A DNA stretch of 64,000 nucleotides, taken from positions 43,883-107,882 of the forward strand of contig NVWL01000048.1 in the NCBI GenBank assembly GCA_002733645.1, in the 5' to 3' direction. This document shows positions 26,661 to 36,511 of this stretch, piece by piece (within the stretch, counting starts at the first letter, position 1; every line of letters begins with the position of its first letter). Source of the stretch: Oceanobacter sp. (GTDB lineage: Bacteria > Pseudomonadota > Gammaproteobacteria > Pseudomonadales > Oceanobacteraceae). The notes beneath the pieces are model-generated. The model worked only from the letters and a program-made list of their open reading frames with translations. It did no database searches and had not been told where the DNA came from. A program made the position numbers and the translations under genes.

Positions 26661-26987
26661 GATTACATCCTCGATTTATATTCCATAGGTGTCTCAAAAC
26701 AATCAGACCCCGCTATTAAATGAACAAACGGGGTGAGATTACAGAGAAGAGTAAAAAAATTAAATAGTCTTCGAAGGTTAAAGTGGTGGATGTACGTAAA
26801 GACCTGTTATATGGCCATAATGCCTCCTAATCTTTCGTTTAAGCGTGTGATGTTGGCCTATATAAACACCTACTGATATGAGAAAGGTCTGTTTTAGGGT
26901 TTTATTTCATGCCATTATAAATCCATGGAACGTTTGTTCCAAGATTGGAGTAATCAGTCCATTAGAGAAAAAGAGGAGTAAAAATGT
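26661..26987. promoter_or_regulatory. Divergent control region between hydrolase and TetR gene
   Basis: No gene is seen in these 327 bases. The part next to tetR holds a perfect 6-4-6 palindrome at 26926-26941 and an AAGAGGAG ribosome-binding site before 26988. The region is AT-rich and should contain promoters for both divergent genes. Confidence 0.6.
26926..26941. promoter_or_regulatory. TetR-type operator palindrome
   Basis: TGGAACGTTTGTTCCA is a perfect inverted repeat (TGGAAC, four-base spacer, GTTCCA) 46 bases before the tetR start. Its size and symmetry suit a TetR dimer. Binding by the neighbouring regulator is inferred. Confidence 0.65.
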
Positions 26988-27650
26988 ATGAATCAACGAT
27001 TAGCCAATAATCGAGAAGCTTTACTTGATGCCTCTGAAGCTCTATTTGCATCTTATGGATATTACTCCGTCACGGTACGACAGATAACAAACCAAGCGGG
27101 GGTTCGTACAGCTGAGGTTACCGACTTATTTGGAGGGAAAGAAAAACTATTCTATGAGGTCATTAATCGTCGCGCGACGGTCATTAACTCCATGCGATGT
27201 GAAGGGCTAGATAAGATAGATAAGAACTTACCGCCAGAAGAACACTTTAAACAAGTAATCAGCGCTTTCTTTGATCCATTACTTACCATGAGTGCGGAAA
27301 GCGATGGATGGCGAAATTATTTAAAACTAGTTCCACAAATGATGCGACAAAAGACACCGATATTATCTACAGTTGCAGCGTTTTATAACCCGGTTTCACA
27401 ACTGTTTTTACAGCGAATAAAACAAATATACCCCTATGTATCTGCTGAGCGATTATCTCATCACTGGCACTTTTGTTTAGCCACATATTTCAGCATATTT
27501 TCTGATGATTTTCGTGTTGATTCGGTTGATCTTAGTTATAGAGTGGGACAAAACAAAATTCCTGATTTTACCGAAGCCTATAATGAAGCAACGGCATTTG
27601 TGTTTAATGGTATTCTCCCTGTCGTAACCCACTCAATAGATGCGAAATAA
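26988..27650 (+). CDS. TetR family transcriptional regulator
   Basis: A 220-residue regulator. The N-terminal TetR helix-turn-helix is clear at about residues 10-55 (REALLDASEALFASYGYYSV, then VRQITNQAGVRTAEVTDLFGGKEKLF). The ligand-binding domain includes a FxxxLxPQMMRQ-type helix (YLKLVPQMMRQKTPIL), close to DUF1956/CecR-like regulators. It lies between a divergent hydrolase and a downstream esterase gene 45 bases away, so it likely represses ester- or xenobiotic-degrading genes on both sides. Confidence 0.9.
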   Translation: MNQRLANNREALLDASEALFASYGYYSVTVRQITNQAGVRTAEVTDLFGGKEKLFYEVINRRATVINSMRCEGLDKIDKNLPPEEHFKQVISAFFDPLLTMSAESDGWRNYLKLVPQMMRQKTPILSTVAAFYNPVSQLFLQRIKQIYPYVSAERLSHHWHFCLATYFSIFSDDFRVDSVDLSYRVGQNKIPDFTEAYNEATAFVFNGILPVVTHSIDAK

Positions 27651-27695
27651 TAAAAAATTAATTAAGCCAATATTTTAATAAAAGACGAGAAAACT

Positions 27696-29512
27696 ATGAC
27701 TAAAGTATTTATGTTTAGGGGCTATTCTGTGCGTGCGATTCAGATAGCCGCAGGCGCCTTATCAGCATTGATGTTAACAGGCTGTAATGTAGAAGGTGTG
27801 GTAACCATCGATGGTTACCCACAATCTGGCGTTGCTGTGACTGTCAGTAATTATGAAGAATCACTGACAACCACGACTGACAATAACGGCGAATACTCAT
27901 TTGAATTACCGGGTGGCAGTTATTATGTCGAGATCGCACCTCCACAAGGATATACGGGAAATGCAGGGCGTCGTATTTTTAAATCGAGTGATGAATCGAG
28001 TGTCACCGATGTGAACTTCACACTGGATACCTCCACTGCAGTGACGACCGCACAAGGGACATTCTTTGGCCATTACGAAGACAATGGCGTCATGACCTAT
28101 CAAGGTATTCGTGCAGCAAAAGCCCCTGAGGGGGAGCGTCGTTGGGCAGCCCCAGAACCCGTGGCTGATTCTACTGATAATATTCTTGCCGTTGCACCCG
28201 GAGACATGTGTATCCAGTTAGGGGACAAATTAAATGCCGCGCCGACATCGCTCTATGGTGAAATGATTGGCAGTGAAGATTGCTTGTATCTCAATATTTG
28301 GAAACCGGCCAAGGCCACCTCAACCGATAACCTACCGGTCATGTTATGGATTTATGGTGGTGGTAACTCACTCGGTGAAAGCAGCACCTATACAGGTAAA
28401 TATTTGGCCGAGACATATGGTGTTATTGTCGTGAATTTTAACTACCGCATGGGGCCGCTGGGTTGGTTCTCATTACCGGAAATGCATAACGAAAGCAGCT
28501 CAGCGGAAACCCAATCGGGCAACTATGGCACGCTGGATCAAGTGAATGCACTTAGATGGGTGAATCGTCATATAGCGAGTTTTGGCGGCGACCCTGAAAA
28601 CGTGATGGTTTAGCGACTGATCGTGCAGCCGCGATTGAATTACAAGACACCCTCTCGCAAACCCAGCTTGCCGATTACCTCAAAGGCATGAGCCCACAAG
28701 CACTGTACTCACTGTATAACACCAAATTGGGGGCCTTCCTTGATATGCCGACCATAGTACAGGATGGCACCGTGATTCCTGCGTTGGATGTTAAAACAAC
28801 CTTCAGCACTGGTGAGTATCACAAAGTGCCCGTGATTCTTGGAACCAACCGAGATGAGTACAAATTGTTTTTATTATCACGTGAAGATTACACCACAGAA
28901 GTCGCAGATACGGTTCCATTGATTCAAAACTCAGGGGATTACCAACTGGCAGGCAAGTACTACTCAGAAGCATGGGGTATTACCAGCATGTATGAACTGG
29001 CGGATGCGATGTCGCAGAATCAAGATGACGTATACGTCTATCGTTTTGATTGGGATGAAGAGCCCAATCTTGTCGTGCTGGATATGGCGGACATTTTAGG
29101 CGCAGCACACGGCCTAGAAATTGGTTACACCATGAATAACCCAGACCTTGCGGTGACGCCCAGCCTGACTTTTGCACTATTTACCAATAAGAACAAAGTA
29201 GGGCGCACCTACCTTGCAGGTACGATGTCTTCTTATTGGGCGAATTTAGCGATCACAGGCTCGCCAGCACAGGGTGTGGATTCGAACTTGCCGCAGTGGA
29301 CAACATGGACGACGGACACCAGCGCTGAACGCTTGATGGCGTTTGATACGCAGGAAGATCAAGGCATACGTATGGTCGTAGGTAATAACACGATGGCAGG
29401 CTTGAAAGCTCGGGTGCAGGCTGAAACAGGGTTTGATTCAGAAAGTCGTTATTGCAACCTGTATACAGAGATATTCGGAATGGATGCCTTTATTTCAGCG
29501 ATATGTAACTAA
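27696..29512 (+). pseudogene. Lipoprotein carboxylesterase type B, broken by internal deletion
   Basis: Two frames together make one carboxylesterase. Part 1 (27696-28613) has a lipobox LTGC (Cys30), a carboxypeptidase-regulatory-like beta domain (about 32-110) and the esterase N-half up to SFGGDPENVMV, where a stop follows. Part 2 continues in another frame from about 28604 (DGLATDRAAAIELQD) to 29512 and holds the acid residue (GTNRDEY) and the His (AAHGLEIGY). The nucleophile elbow GESAGG and about 80-100 residues around it are missing at the junction. This indicates a frame-changing deletion, so the enzyme should be inactive. It follows tetR on the same strand. Confidence 0.85.
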
Positions 29513-29533
29513 CCTCCACCCATGACGCGTTGA

Positions 29534-29561
29534 GGGTTGTGAGAAATCACAGCCCTTTTTT
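29534..29561 (+). terminator. Rho-independent terminator after esterase pseudogene
   Basis: GGGTTGTGA, a GAAA tetraloop, then TCACAGCCC and six T. The stem is perfect apart from one G-U pair. Confidence 0.9.
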
Positions 29562-29751
29562 CATACTTGATGCAGATCATCAAGAGTGCAATATCCATGA
29601 GTAGAAGTCGCAATCACCGACTAAAAGATAGACAGGTGTATGTTTTATACGTATTGTCCCAATCAGATAAGCGCAGACACATAATAATCTCACCACATAA
29701 ATGTCTTGCTGGATTCGTCGATAGGTACCTAATTCAATACGGACACTTAAA

Positions 29752-30420
29752 ATGAAAAATATCACATCAGCAGTGCTTGGCCTGCTGTTCGTTGGGGCGT
29801 CACTTACCGCAGCAGCGACCGAACCCTTTAACTATAACTACATTGGCACTACTTACGATTATCAGAAAATCGGTGTGAAAGGGTTTGGTGAAGAAGTCCT
29901 TGGTCACTATGTGTCAGCAGTGTACTCAGAAGAGTTGAAAAAAGGCCTCATTTACCAATTCGATGTCGCTAATGATTTTGTTGACGACAAAGTTGGTACT
30001 CGCGGTAAAAAGTACAGCGTAGACAGTAATGAAATACTGGTCGGTTTCAGCTTAGGAACACACTTACCGTTAACGGCGAAAACTGACTTTATCGGCACCG
30101 CGAAGGCGACCTATGCAAAGTACGAGTTTGAATCACGATACAGTGATGATCTAACCAGTACCACGTTGACTGAAGATGAGAAAAAATTCCGTGCAGGGCT
30201 TGATTTATCTGCAGGTGTACGTTGGTTTATCACTAAGTACGACACCATTGATATTTCTCCAGTACTTGGTGTGAAAATCAATGAAGACGAAACAACTCCA
30301 TACGCACGAGGGCGAGTAAGCTATCACCTATATCGCACCATGGAAGTGTATGTTGATATGACCACGCACTTTGATGAAGATTATCGAGCGTTTGGCACCG
30401 GTGCCTACCTGTATTATTAA
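29752..30420 (+). CDS. Outer-membrane beta-barrel-like protein
   Basis: A 222-residue exported protein. The signal peptide is cleaved near AAA|TEPFNY. The mature part has repeated amphipathic strands with aromatic girdles (YNYIGTTYDYQKIGV, KAKYAKYEF-like strands, GRVSYHLYRTMEVYVD) and ends TGAYLYY, a BAM recognition signature. It probably folds into a small outer-membrane barrel of unknown role. It shares general layout with the cargo barrel at 7347-8003, though identity looks low by eye. A glxA-like regulator follows 183 bases downstream. Confidence 0.75.
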   Translation: MKNITSAVLGLLFVGASLTAAATEPFNYNYIGTTYDYQKIGVKGFGEEVLGHYVSAVYSEELKKGLIYQFDVANDFVDDKVGTRGKKYSVDSNEILVGFSLGTHLPLTAKTDFIGTAKATYAKYEFESRYSDDLTSTTLTEDEKKFRAGLDLSAGVRWFITKYDTIDISPVLGVKINEDETTPYARGRVSYHLYRTMEVYVDMTTHFDEDYRAFGTGAYLYY

Positions 30421-30603
30421 ACGTCTCTATGTGTAATAGCGTCATTACTCGAGAGCCAAGGATGGCTTCTCTCGTTCCTCCTGGTAAATCGTGCGCTGTG
30501 TTTTTAGCCATTCTTCATTCGTACACCTGAGGCGGAAGCCCACCTTGTCATTCAGGCCATGAAGCGGCAATATAGCCCCTCTTTATGTCTGATGTGACAG
30601 CCT

Positions 30604-31596
30604 ATGCAAAATATCGTCGTGATTGGTTTTCCTAAAGCGCTCTCTTCTGCCATTACCGGGGTCGTTGATTTGTTGGCCTTAGCTGGCGTCACATGGAATA
30701 GCATTCAAGGGCAAGACCCTGAACGTTACTTCAATGTGCGTATCGCAACGGTAGATGGCAAGCCAGTGAAATGCATCAATGGGATAGAAATTGCGGCGCA
30801 CATGAGTTTCGATGACATACGCCACGCGGATGCTATTGTCGTACCGACGATTGGCGGGCCTATCAAAGAAATTCTCACCTCAGATAACACCACTATCCGT
30901 CAAGCGATGTCCATGTTACAGCGTGCTGATAGGGCTGGCTGGGTTATCTGTGGCAATTGTACGGGCAATTTTTTATTGGCCGAAGCGGGTATTCTGGATG
31001 GGCGTAGCGCAACGACTCACTGGGGCTATAAAGATCTATTTGAGCAACGTTATCCGAATGTGCAACTGCACGCTGATCAATTAATTACCCGAGATGATAA
31101 TGTCTATTGTGCTGGTGGTGGCTTAGCTTGGTTGGATTTAGCACTGCATCTTATTGAACGTACTGTCGGCTTTGAAGTCGCGATGCAAACCGCTAAGGCA
31201 TTCGTGGTTGATTATCGCCGTGATAGCCAATTAACATACTCTTTAATGCGTTTAGCTAAGCCTCACCGTGATGACAAAATTTCTGAAATTCAACGTTGGC
31301 TGGATGAGCACTTCGCTGAAAATGTTATGGTTGAAGATCTTGCTGACCGCTTTGGTATGTCGAAGCGCACCTTAATTCGCCGCTTTAATACCGCACTCGA
31401 CATGCCACCGAATACCTATATTCAATCGGTACGAATAGAGGCGGCGCGAAAGCTATTAGAAGAAACAGAACGCACAGTGGACCTAGTCATGAATGATGTA
31501 GGTTATGAGGATGCCAGCTCGTTCCGACGATTGTTCCGTAAAAAAACAGGGTTAACTCCTACCGAATATCGTCGTCGCTTTAGCCGCAGATTTTAG
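30604..31596 (+). CDS. GlxA family AraC-type transcriptional regulator
   Basis: A 330-residue two-domain regulator. The N-terminal DJ-1/PfpI-like domain (about 1-190) carries ICGNCTGNFLLAEAGILDGR and ATTHWGYKDLF. The C-terminal AraC/XylS DNA-binding domain (about 225-325) carries VEDLADRFGMSKRTLIRRFN and DVGYEDASSFRRLFRKKTGLTP. GlxA-type regulators usually control small-molecule catabolism or stress genes. The DUF454 gene starts 13 bases downstream and is probably co-transcribed. Confidence 0.92.
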   Translation: MQNIVVIGFPKALSSAITGVVDLLALAGVTWNSIQGQDPERYFNVRIATVDGKPVKCINGIEIAAHMSFDDIRHADAIVVPTIGGPIKEILTSDNTTIRQAMSMLQRADRAGWVICGNCTGNFLLAEAGILDGRSATTHWGYKDLFEQRYPNVQLHADQLITRDDNVYCAGGGLAWLDLALHLIERTVGFEVAMQTAKAFVVDYRRDSQLTYSLMRLAKPHRDDKISEIQRWLDEHFAENVMVEDLADRFGMSKRTLIRRFNTALDMPPNTYIQSVRIEAARKLLEETERTVDLVMNDVGYEDASSFRRLFRKKTGLTPTEYRRRFSRRF

Positions 31597-31609
31597 GGTA
31601 AAGGTAACG

Positions 31610-32317
31610 ATGACCGAGCTTGATAGTGGATCGAAGGGGGCGGCTAAAAATTTGCCCCAGGGCTCAATTCGCAACCCAGTAATCAAGATGCTGGTGATGG
31701 GGCTAGGGTGGCTTTGTGTTGTATTGGGCTTTGCCGGTATATTTCTTCCCGTGTTACCGACCACTCCATTTCTATTATTAGCCGCTGGCTGCTTTGTTCG
31801 CACCTCTCCCAGATTTTATCAGTGGCTAATTTGCCATCCTCGAATGGGGCGGTTTCTAGTATATTATCTCGATGGCAAAGGTATGCCGTTGCGTGCAAAT
31901 ATTATACCTTGGGGCACCTCTGAATAATGCAGTGGAGGCTGTGGATTTCAGAAAAATGACAGTTCAAGGCGCTACTTTGAAGGCATGGCGGGTCACGTCA
32001 AAAAGTAGCAACGCAGAAATGGTGTTTTCCTGAAGTCCCCAAAGGGCGTGGCCTGTAAACACTTTATATCTTTGTTGTTGATCTTATTAAGGACCCGTCA
32101 TTAACTTCGATCAACGCCTCGATCTAAAGCGTTACAGGACTCACGCGCAGCACTACTTCATTAATCAGAGGTGCCCTTAGTTTTAATGTGGAGCATGATG
32201 CTGTTAACGGCATTTGTGTTGGTGGATCGACCCTTGCTGCATTATTTATTGCCTGCGATTGGTGTAGGCGTCAGTATCTATATTTTACGAATCCCCACAC
32301 TAAAAATACGTACGTAA
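31610..32317 (+). pseudogene. ybaN: DUF454 (YbaN-like) membrane protein, interrupted by MITE-like element
   Basis: The 5' part (31610-31911) encodes the DUF454 core with membrane helices: LGWLCVVLGFAGIFLPVLPT, TPFLLLAAGCFVRTSPRFYQ and HPRMGRFLVYYLDGKGMPLRA. A 265-bp element with terminal inverted repeats begins at 31912 and brings a stop codon. The 3' remainder (32177-32317) still encodes the C-terminal membrane helices (VLMWSMMLLTAFVLVDRP, LLPAIGVGVSIYILRIPT) and a stop at 32315. Without the insertion the protein would be about 145 residues, near E. coli YbaN (125). The protein is probably no longer made intact. Confidence 0.88.
31912..32176. mobile_element. MITE-like element with GGGCACCTCTGA inverted ends
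   Basis: The 265-bp unit starts GGGCACCTCTGA and ends TCAGAGGTGCCC, perfect 12-base inverted repeats. It encodes no protein. A second related copy starts at 63756 and shares long segments (GACAGTTCAAGGCGCTAC, GGGTCACGTC, ACTTTATATCTTTGTTG). The flanks CTTGG/CTTAG may be an altered target duplication. It is inserted in the DUF454 gene. Confidence 0.85.
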
Positions 32318-32340
32318 GTATTATTTAGTGTGCTTTAACA

Positions 32341-33015
32341 ATGAGAGTGAATTTCATGTGGTTGTTTTTTCGTCAGCATATTGATTGGATCAGCTTTTTA
32401 TTTTTTGTGATCTTATTTGTTTCTGTGCCATCAATAGATTTAGCCGTAAGTGGGCTATTTTATGATCATAATACTGGCGAGTGGGCGGCTAAAAATAGCC
32501 CGGTAGGGGATTCTATTTATGGAATTTTTCGCTACATTCCATTTTTTCTTGTTCCTGTATTGTTGTTCACCGTGATTTCAGGGTTTATTCCCGGAGGCAT
32601 CGATAAGTCACTGCGTAAAATTTGGGTTTTTTTATTAGTCACCTTGTTGGCTGGGCCGGGTATTTTGGTACATAGCGTCTTTAAAGAAGGCTTTGATCGA
32701 GCACGGCCAAAAAATGTAGAGCAGTTTGATGGTCGTAAAACGTTCACACCAGCCTTTGTGATTAACGATACTTGCAATAAAGGGTGTAATTCTTTTGTCA
32801 GTGGTCATGCTGCGATGGGTTTTTGGTTCATGACACTAGGTTGGATGCTCGGGCGTCGTTGGTTTTGGAGTGGGGTTGCGGTAGGTGTTGTATTAAGTAT
32901 CTCGCGAATTACTCAAGGCGGACACTTCTTGAGCGATACGCTATTCGCCGGGTACGTTTGTTACTTTACATTCCGAATATTGGGCTGGTGGATTTTAGGA
33001 AAGAGTCGAGCATAG
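32341..33015 (+). CDS. PAP2-family membrane phosphatase (lipid phosphatase-like)
   Basis: A 224-residue inner-membrane protein with about six hydrophobic helices. The PAP2 catalytic signature is complete: KEGFDRARP (motif 1), NSFVSGHAAMG (motif 2, with SGH) and SRITQGGHFLSDT (motif 3, R-x5-H-x3-D). Such enzymes remove phosphate from lipid A or prenyl-phosphates at the periplasmic side; LpxE/LpxF-like lipid A phosphatases have similar length. The exact substrate is not shown by the sequence. It begins 24 bases after the broken DUF454 gene. Confidence 0.88.
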   Translation: MRVNFMWLFFRQHIDWISFLFFVILFVSVPSIDLAVSGLFYDHNTGEWAAKNSPVGDSIYGIFRYIPFFLVPVLLFTVISGFIPGGIDKSLRKIWVFLLVTLLAGPGILVHSVFKEGFDRARPKNVEQFDGRKTFTPAFVINDTCNKGCNSFVSGHAAMGFWFMTLGWMLGRRWFWSGVAVGVVLSISRITQGGHFLSDTLFAGYVCYFTFRILGWWILGKSRA

Positions 33016-33038
33016 CGAGTACATGATAGTGCAGTAGA

Positions 33039-33086
33039 AGTAGAGAAGTAGAGAAGTAGAGAAGTAGAGAAGTAGAGAAGTAGAGA
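33039..33086 (+). repeat. Tandem octamer repeat (AGTAGAGA)6
   Basis: Six perfect copies of AGTAGAGA, with a partial AGTAGA unit just before. They start 24 bases after the stop codon of the PAP2 gene, so they lie in its 3' untranslated region and cannot shift its reading frame. Confidence 0.95.
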
Positions 33087-33294
33087 ATTGGAATGGCTTA
33101 AATCAAGCGGCCTAAATGGAATTTCTACGCAGGGTGTATTTTGATTTTTCAGAAAAAGTTCCGTTGAATTATTTAAAAAACGAAACACTGGCACGTTATG
33201 TGACAGTTTTGACTCCTTTACACCTGTATATGTTTAGGAGGGATCGTTAGTATTCACACATAAGGTTCGACATAGGGAACTTTATCTCCACTTT

Positions 33295-33328
33295 TAAGCC
33301 CGTACATCCGTGTTCGGGCTTATTTTTT
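33295..33328 (+). terminator. Rho-independent terminator
   Basis: TAAGCCCG and CGGGCTTA form a perfect stem around a 12-base loop, followed by six T. It faces the plus strand and closes the PAP2 transcript. Confidence 0.82.
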
Positions 33329-33373
33329 GGCCGTTTGAAAGTTCAGCGACCAAGAGTCTCTTTTGCAATGCCA

Positions 33374-34219
33374 TTATTCAGCTTCAATACCCACAACAAT
33401 CCAAGGCGCATCGTCATTATTTAAGTCGCGCTCTAGATGCCAGACATCAAAAATACCATCTTCCGATTTTTCCAACTCGTCTTTACACAAGCCACGGAAC
33501 AGAATGCTGATTTCACGTTTTTGAGTCGTTTCGTCCGCACGTACAATCTCAGCATTTAGATCCACAATGTCTGTCTTCGGTGGAACCATCAGGCGATTAC
33601 GTTGAGCCGCTAAGGCATCAAACAGATCTTGGCTGACGTATTCGCGAATAAGATCTAGGTTGCCATCATTCCACGCTTGTTGAACAAGGCGGTAATGATC
33701 TAGCGCGCCGCCGATAAAGGCATCTGCATCAAAGTTGCTTGGCAAGTTCAGAGGGTGCTCTTGAGTATCGACTGCGCTGCCTGAGTCAAAGGCTTGCTCA
33801 GCTTGAAAGTGCTGAGCATGAGGTGCGCTTTGATGCCCACCCATAGCATTCGCCGCCTGCGGTCGGCGAGCTTGGTTGGCCCCCATACCTTTAAGCAAAC
33901 GGAAAATAACGAACACCGCTAAGCCAATAAGTAGCATGTCCATGATTTGTAGGCCTTCAAAGGCACCACTACCAAGCAGGTAGGCAAATAAGCCACCGGC
34001 TAATAGTCCACCCATCATTCCGCCCATCATGCCACCACGGCCCGGTGCTGCTTTGCCTTGTTCTGGCGATGCTTTAGCCGGCTGTTTGGCGGGTGAGCTT
34101 TTGAACGGTGAGGAGTAGCTTTTACCAAAGCCACCACTGCCAAAGCGCTTAGCATCGGCTTCAGGAACAGCGCCGACCAATAAAAACATTGCTGATAAAA
34201 AAGTGACGAAAAACTTCAT
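33374..34219 (-). CDS. Tim44-like domain protein
   Basis: A 281-residue exported or membrane protein. After a signal peptide (cleavage near ADA|KRF) comes a Ser/Gly/Lys/Pro-rich stretch (FGSGGFGKSYSSPFKSSPAK). A Gly/Met-rich hydrophobic segment (MMGGLLAGGLFAYLLGSG) and a membrane helix (LLIGLAVFVIFRLL) follow. The C-terminal half is a Tim44/MRPL45-type domain (FDADAFIGGALDHYRLVQQA; EYVSQDLFDALAAQR). The role in bacteria is unclear. It overlaps the metG stop by one base, so it is coupled to it. Confidence 0.85.
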   Translation of the reverse strand: MKFFVTFLSAMFLLVGAVPEADAKRFGSGGFGKSYSSPFKSSPAKQPAKASPEQGKAAPGRGGMMGGMMGGLLAGGLFAYLLGSGAFEGLQIMDMLLIGLAVFVIFRLLKGMGANQARRPQAANAMGGHQSAPHAQHFQAEQAFDSGSAVDTQEHPLNLPSNFDADAFIGGALDHYRLVQQAWNDGNLDLIREYVSQDLFDALAAQRNRLMVPPKTDIVDLNAEIVRADETTQKREISILFRGLCKDELEKSEDGIFDVWHLERDLNNDDAPWIVVGIEAE

Positions 34220-36315
34220 TACATTATCCTCATTCCAGGTTGAGCGCCGTCGTGTGGTTCAAGCAGCCAAATGTCTGCGCCTCCAGGTCCGGCAGCTAAT
34301 ACCATGCCTTCCGACATGCCAAATTTCATTTTACGTGGTGCCAAATTGGCAACAAACACAGTGAGCTTGCCTTCCAAGTTTTCTGGTTGGTAAGCGGCTT
34401 TTATACCAGAGAACACATTGCGTGTTTCGCCATTGCCGATATCCAAAGTTAGCTGCAGAAGCTTATCTGCGCCTTCAACGTGGTCGGCTTTGACGATGCG
34501 AGCAATGCGTAGATCAACTTTAGCGAAGTCTGGAAACTCGATGGTTTCTGCAATGGCTTCTGAACCATCTTCACGTTTAGCTGGCCCCTTGTCTTTATTC
34601 TTGTCGGCTTTTTTGCTGGCTTTTGCATCGCTTGCCGCTGGTGCGCCACCGTTTTCTTTTTCAAGTTCGACTTTGGTTTCTTCCAGAATGGCCGTGACTT
34701 TATCCATTTCTGCACGTGCAAGCATAGGTTTAAACTTATTGATGGCATGGTTGCGCAGGATATTTGTGCGGCTGTCCCAGTTCAGGTCATCAAGATTCAA
34801 GAAAGCGCAGGTCTTTTCGGCCAGTTCAGGCAATGCCGGTGATAAGTAGGTCATTAACTGACGGAAAAGGTTCACCGCAACTGAGCAGACATCGAGCACT
34901 TCTTGCTCGCGGCCTTCTTCTTTCGACATGGCCCAAGGGGCTTTATCTTGAATGTATTCATTCGCGCGATCAGCCAAGGCCATGATGTCTTTCATCGCGC
35001 GGCCAAATTCGCGGTTTTCGTAATGCGCCGCAATTTGATCACCGGCATCAATGAAACTTTGCACCATGGCTTCTTCAGCGCAATTCTCGCTTAAGGTTCC
35101 GCCAGATTTTTTAACAAAATTGGCGGTACGGCTGGCAATATTAACGAGCTTGTTAACAAGGTCGGAGTTTACGCGCTGCACGAAGTCTTCAAGATTAAGG
35201 TCGAAGTCATCCACACTGTTGTTCAACTTAGCGGCGAAGTAGTAACGCAGATACGTTGGATTTAAGTGATTCAGATAAGTACGTGCCTTGATGAATGTGC
35301 CTCGTGACTTAGACATCTTCGCGCCATTCACCGTCACAAAACCGTGGGCATTTACGGCAGTAGGGGTGCGATAATCGGCGGCGGTTAACATCGCAGGCCA
35401 GAAGAGGGCGTGGAAGTTAATGATGTCTTTACCGATGAAGTGATACACCTCGGCGTCTGAATCCGGCTTCCAGTAATCGTTAAAATCGAGATCATCACGA
35501 CGGTCACATAAATTCTTAAAGCTGGCCATGTAGCCGATAGGGGCGTCTAGCCAAACATAGAAGTACTTGCCCGGCGCATCAGGAATTTCAAAACCAAAGT
35601 AAGGGGCATCGCGTGATATATCCCACTCTTGCAAGCCAGAATCTAGCCACTCAGCGAGTTTATTAGCGACTTCGTCTTGAAGTGTCCCCGAGCGCGTCCA
35701 TGTTTGAAGAAACTCTTGGAAATCCGGCAGTTTAAAGAAAAAATGCTCTGATTCTTTTTCAATCGGTGTCGCGCCTGAAATTACAGAGAAAGGTTTCACC
35801 AAATCTGCAGGCGTATAGGTCGCACCACAGGCTTCACAGTTATCACCGTATTGGTCTTCTGCATGGCACTTAGGGCATTCGCCTTTAATGTAGCGGTCAG
35901 CCAAGAAGATTTCTTTTACCGGATCATATAGCTGTTTGATGCTGCGCGTAGCGATGTGACCTTTGTCGCGGCAAGCTTTGTAGATTTCAGCTGACAGCTC
36001 TCGGTTTTCTTCAGTATGAGTGCTGTGAAAGTTATCGAAGGCAATTTGGAAATCGGCAAAGTCGGTTTCGTGTTCCGCTTTAACGCGTGCAATTTGATCT
36101 TCTGGGCTGATGCCTTCTTTTTCGGCACGCAACATGATGGCGGTGCCGTGGGCATCGTCTGCGCATACATAAGTACACTGCTGGCCGCGTGCTTTTTGGA
36201 AGCGCACCCAAATATCCGTCTGGATGTATTCCAGCAAATGGCCTAGGTGAATGGAACCATTGGCGTACGGTAGGGCACTAGTAACTAATATCTTGCGAGC
36301 TTTCTGATCGGTCAT
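34219..36315 (-). CDS. metG: Methionyl-tRNA synthetase
   Basis: A 698-residue class I synthetase that charges initiator and elongator tRNA-Met. The signature HIGH-type motif appears as [10 protein letters not shown], the four-Cys zinc knuckle as [17 protein letters not shown], and KMSKS as [12 protein letters not shown]. After a Lys/Ala-rich linker comes a C-terminal EMAP/Trbp111-like tRNA-binding domain ([20 protein letters not shown]) used for dimerisation. The frame is open to a GTG at 36366, but the ATG at 36315 precedes the conserved TSALPYANG region and fits the family length (E. coli 677). Confidence 0.96.
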   Translation of the reverse strand: MTDQKARKILVTSALPYANGSIHLGHLLEYIQTDIWVRFQKARGQQCTYVCADDAHGTAIMLRAEKEGISPEDQIARVKAEHETDFADFQIAFDNFHSTHTEENRELSAEIYKACRDKGHIATRSIKQLYDPVKEIFLADRYIKGECPKCHAEDQYGDNCEACGATYTPADLVKPFSVISGATPIEKESEHFFFKLPDFQEFLQTWTRSGTLQDEVANKLAEWLDSGLQEWDISRDAPYFGFEIPDAPGKYFYVWLDAPIGYMASFKNLCDRRDDLDFNDYWKPDSDAEVYHFIGKDIINFHALFWPAMLTAADYRTPTAVNAHGFVTVNGAKMSKSRGTFIKARTYLNHLNPTYLRYYFAAKLNNSVDDFDLNLEDFVQRVNSDLVNKLVNIASRTANFVKKSGGTLSENCAEEAMVQSFIDAGDQIAAHYENREFGRAMKDIMALADRANEYIQDKAPWAMSKEEGREQEVLDVCSVAVNLFRQLMTYLSPALPELAEKTCAFLNLDDLNWDSRTNILRNHAINKFKPMLARAEMDKVTAILEETKVELEKENGGAPAASDAKASKKADKNKDKGPAKREDGSEAIAETIEFPDFAKVDLRIARIVKADHVEGADKLLQLTLDIGNGETRNVFSGIKAAYQPENLEGKLTVFVANLAPRKMKFGMSEGMVLAAGPGGADIWLLEPHDGAQPGMRIM

Positions 36316-36465
36316 GACAATTCGTTTCGGTGGCTCAAATTTGGTGCGACATTGTAGCGGTTTCACTGAAGGGCTTATACCCCTGAAGTGAGTTCAACCG
36401 GGTGGAATTTTAAGCCAGCCTAGTAATGGCGTTGTGAGTTGGGAGGAGGAAGTTAGAAAGAAGAA

Positions 36466-36486
36466 CGAACACCTCATAGGTATTCG
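36466..36486 (-). terminator. Terminator after corB
   Basis: On the minus strand CGAATACCT, loop ATG, AGGTGTTCG (one G-U pair), then TTCTTCTTTCT. It follows the corB stop by 25 bases. Confidence 0.7.
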
Positions 36487-36511
36487 CTCTTAGTGACAGA
36501 CAACGACCGGC

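Larger units (their letters stand above)
33016..33373. other. Intergenic region with octamer repeat and terminator
   Basis: No gene is supported in these 358 bases. It holds six tandem AGTAGAGA units at 33039-33086 and a terminator hairpin at 33295-33328; the sequence between is AT-rich without recognisable features. Confidence 0.6.

Noticed and set aside
33039..33086. Octamer repeat as a phase-variation switch of the PAP2 gene
   Set aside because: The repeat lies after the stop codon, so changes in unit number cannot shift the reading frame.
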